Shown: piece after piece, positions 9,885 to 10,271 of the stretch
How positions within the stretch are numbered: position 1 is the first letter of the stretch
Layout: the number at the start of each line of letters is the position of its first letter
Position numbers and translations under genes: made by a program
NCBI GenBank assembly: GCA_027604005.1
Contig: JADGJT010000605.1
Location: 1 to 10,271, forward strand
Length of the DNA stretch: 10,271 nt
Direction: 5' to 3'
DNA from: Dinochytrium kinnereticum
Taxonomy: Eukaryota; Chytridiomycota; Chytridiomycetes; Chytridiales; Chytridiaceae
Notes under the pieces: generated by a model
The model's input: only the letters and a program-made list of their open reading frames with translations
The model's database searches: none
Told to the model about the DNA's origin: nothing

Positions 9885-10271
9885 TTACATGGGAAGTGAT
9901 GCCTGGAGACCAGCAACGTTGAGGAAGACCTGGTCCATCTGCCCACCGATGATGTCAAGCAATGCGATAATCTTCAGGTGGTCAACACCCTCAAAGGTCT
10001 GCATAAAGTTGAACCTTCCTTTGGCCGGAAGCGCCCTTGCGGCTCTCGCATTCGCAACGTTAGAGTTGGATTCCCTGAGGTCGATGGAGTAGGAGTTAAA
10101 GCCGGAATTGTCACCCTGCGCAGCAGTGACTGGGACAAGACCATCATTACGCCTCCACTCGCTGCTTGAGTCGCCAAGGAGGGTGCGGTTGGTGTAGGAG
10201 CCGATGATGTTGGTGGTGGGCTGAAGGAAGAGAAGGGTATCGGGCCTGGCGTAGGAGTTGCCCAGGAAATC
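9885..10271 (-). CDS. Lipase, alpha/beta-hydrolase fold, C-terminal part only (128 codons)
   Basis: The frame enters from the right edge and ends with TAA at 9887-9885, so the N terminus and nucleophile serine lie outside the window. Two catalytic blocks are visible. WRRNDGLVP (residues 39-47 of this fragment) holds the probable acid, Asp43, and FEGVDHLKII (93-102) holds the probable catalytic His98. The spacing and wording of these blocks, and the tail VFLNVAGLQASLP, resemble the C-terminal end of the Geobacillus and Staphylococcus type lipases (families I.5 and I.6), where the corresponding blocks are NDG(I/V)V and VDHL. By family knowledge such enzymes are secreted and hydrolyse triacylglycerols; secretion cannot be checked here. 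No intron is needed in this part. A related esterase of the same fold is the alternative. Confidence 0.75.
   Translation of the reverse strand, partial: DFLGNSYARPDTLLFLQPTTNIIGSYTNRTLLGDSSSEWRRNDGLVPVTAAQGDNSGFNSYSIDLRESNSNVANARAARALPAKGRFNFMQTFEGVDHLKIIALLDIIGGQMDQVFLNVAGLQASLPM

Overview
The window looks like nuclear DNA of a eukaryote, most likely a fungus. The only fully recognisable gene has seven exons separated by mostly short GT-AG introns (57 to 201 bp), good fungal-style splice sites and a mitochondrial targeting sequence. The transcribed genes carry TATA and AATAAA signals, not Shine-Dalgarno sites. I cannot place the organism more narrowly than fungus from this sequence.

All well-supported genes lie on the minus strand in the right half. 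From right to left (their direction of transcription) they are: (1) the last 128 codons of a lipase of the alpha/beta-hydrolase fold, entering from the right edge and ending at 9885; (2) an intronless gene of 280 codons (9171 to 8329) of unknown function, with a TATA box at 9326-9332 and a 20-residue motif present twice (LADxIAx2WQxKP...AVA); (3) a mitochondrial aspartate aminotransferase (7663 to 5769, 433 aa after splicing) with all key catalytic residues in place and a poly(A) signal at 5698-5703. The three look like independent transcription units. I see no functional link between them.

The left half, about 200 to 5700, holds no gene I can support. Its open frames are short, overlap one another in several frames and resemble no family I know. 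It does contain a recent 55-bp tandem duplication (1016-1123), a 16-bp perfect palindrome (1318-1333), a (TCC)5 microsatellite, pyrimidine and T tracts (including 20 consecutive T at 4768-4787), and a clean TATATAAA element at 4471. The element could belong to an unrecognised intron-containing or noncoding transcript. At the extreme left edge a plus-strand frame is open from the border to a TAG at 198-200 and also carries a perfect GTAAGT donor, so an adjoining gene may end there, but the support is weak.

The best candidate for something undescribed is the 280-codon gene. Its two motif copies keep 12 of 20 residues identical, while seven of those twelve codons differ only silently. That pattern points to a real protein whose repeated motif is under selection.
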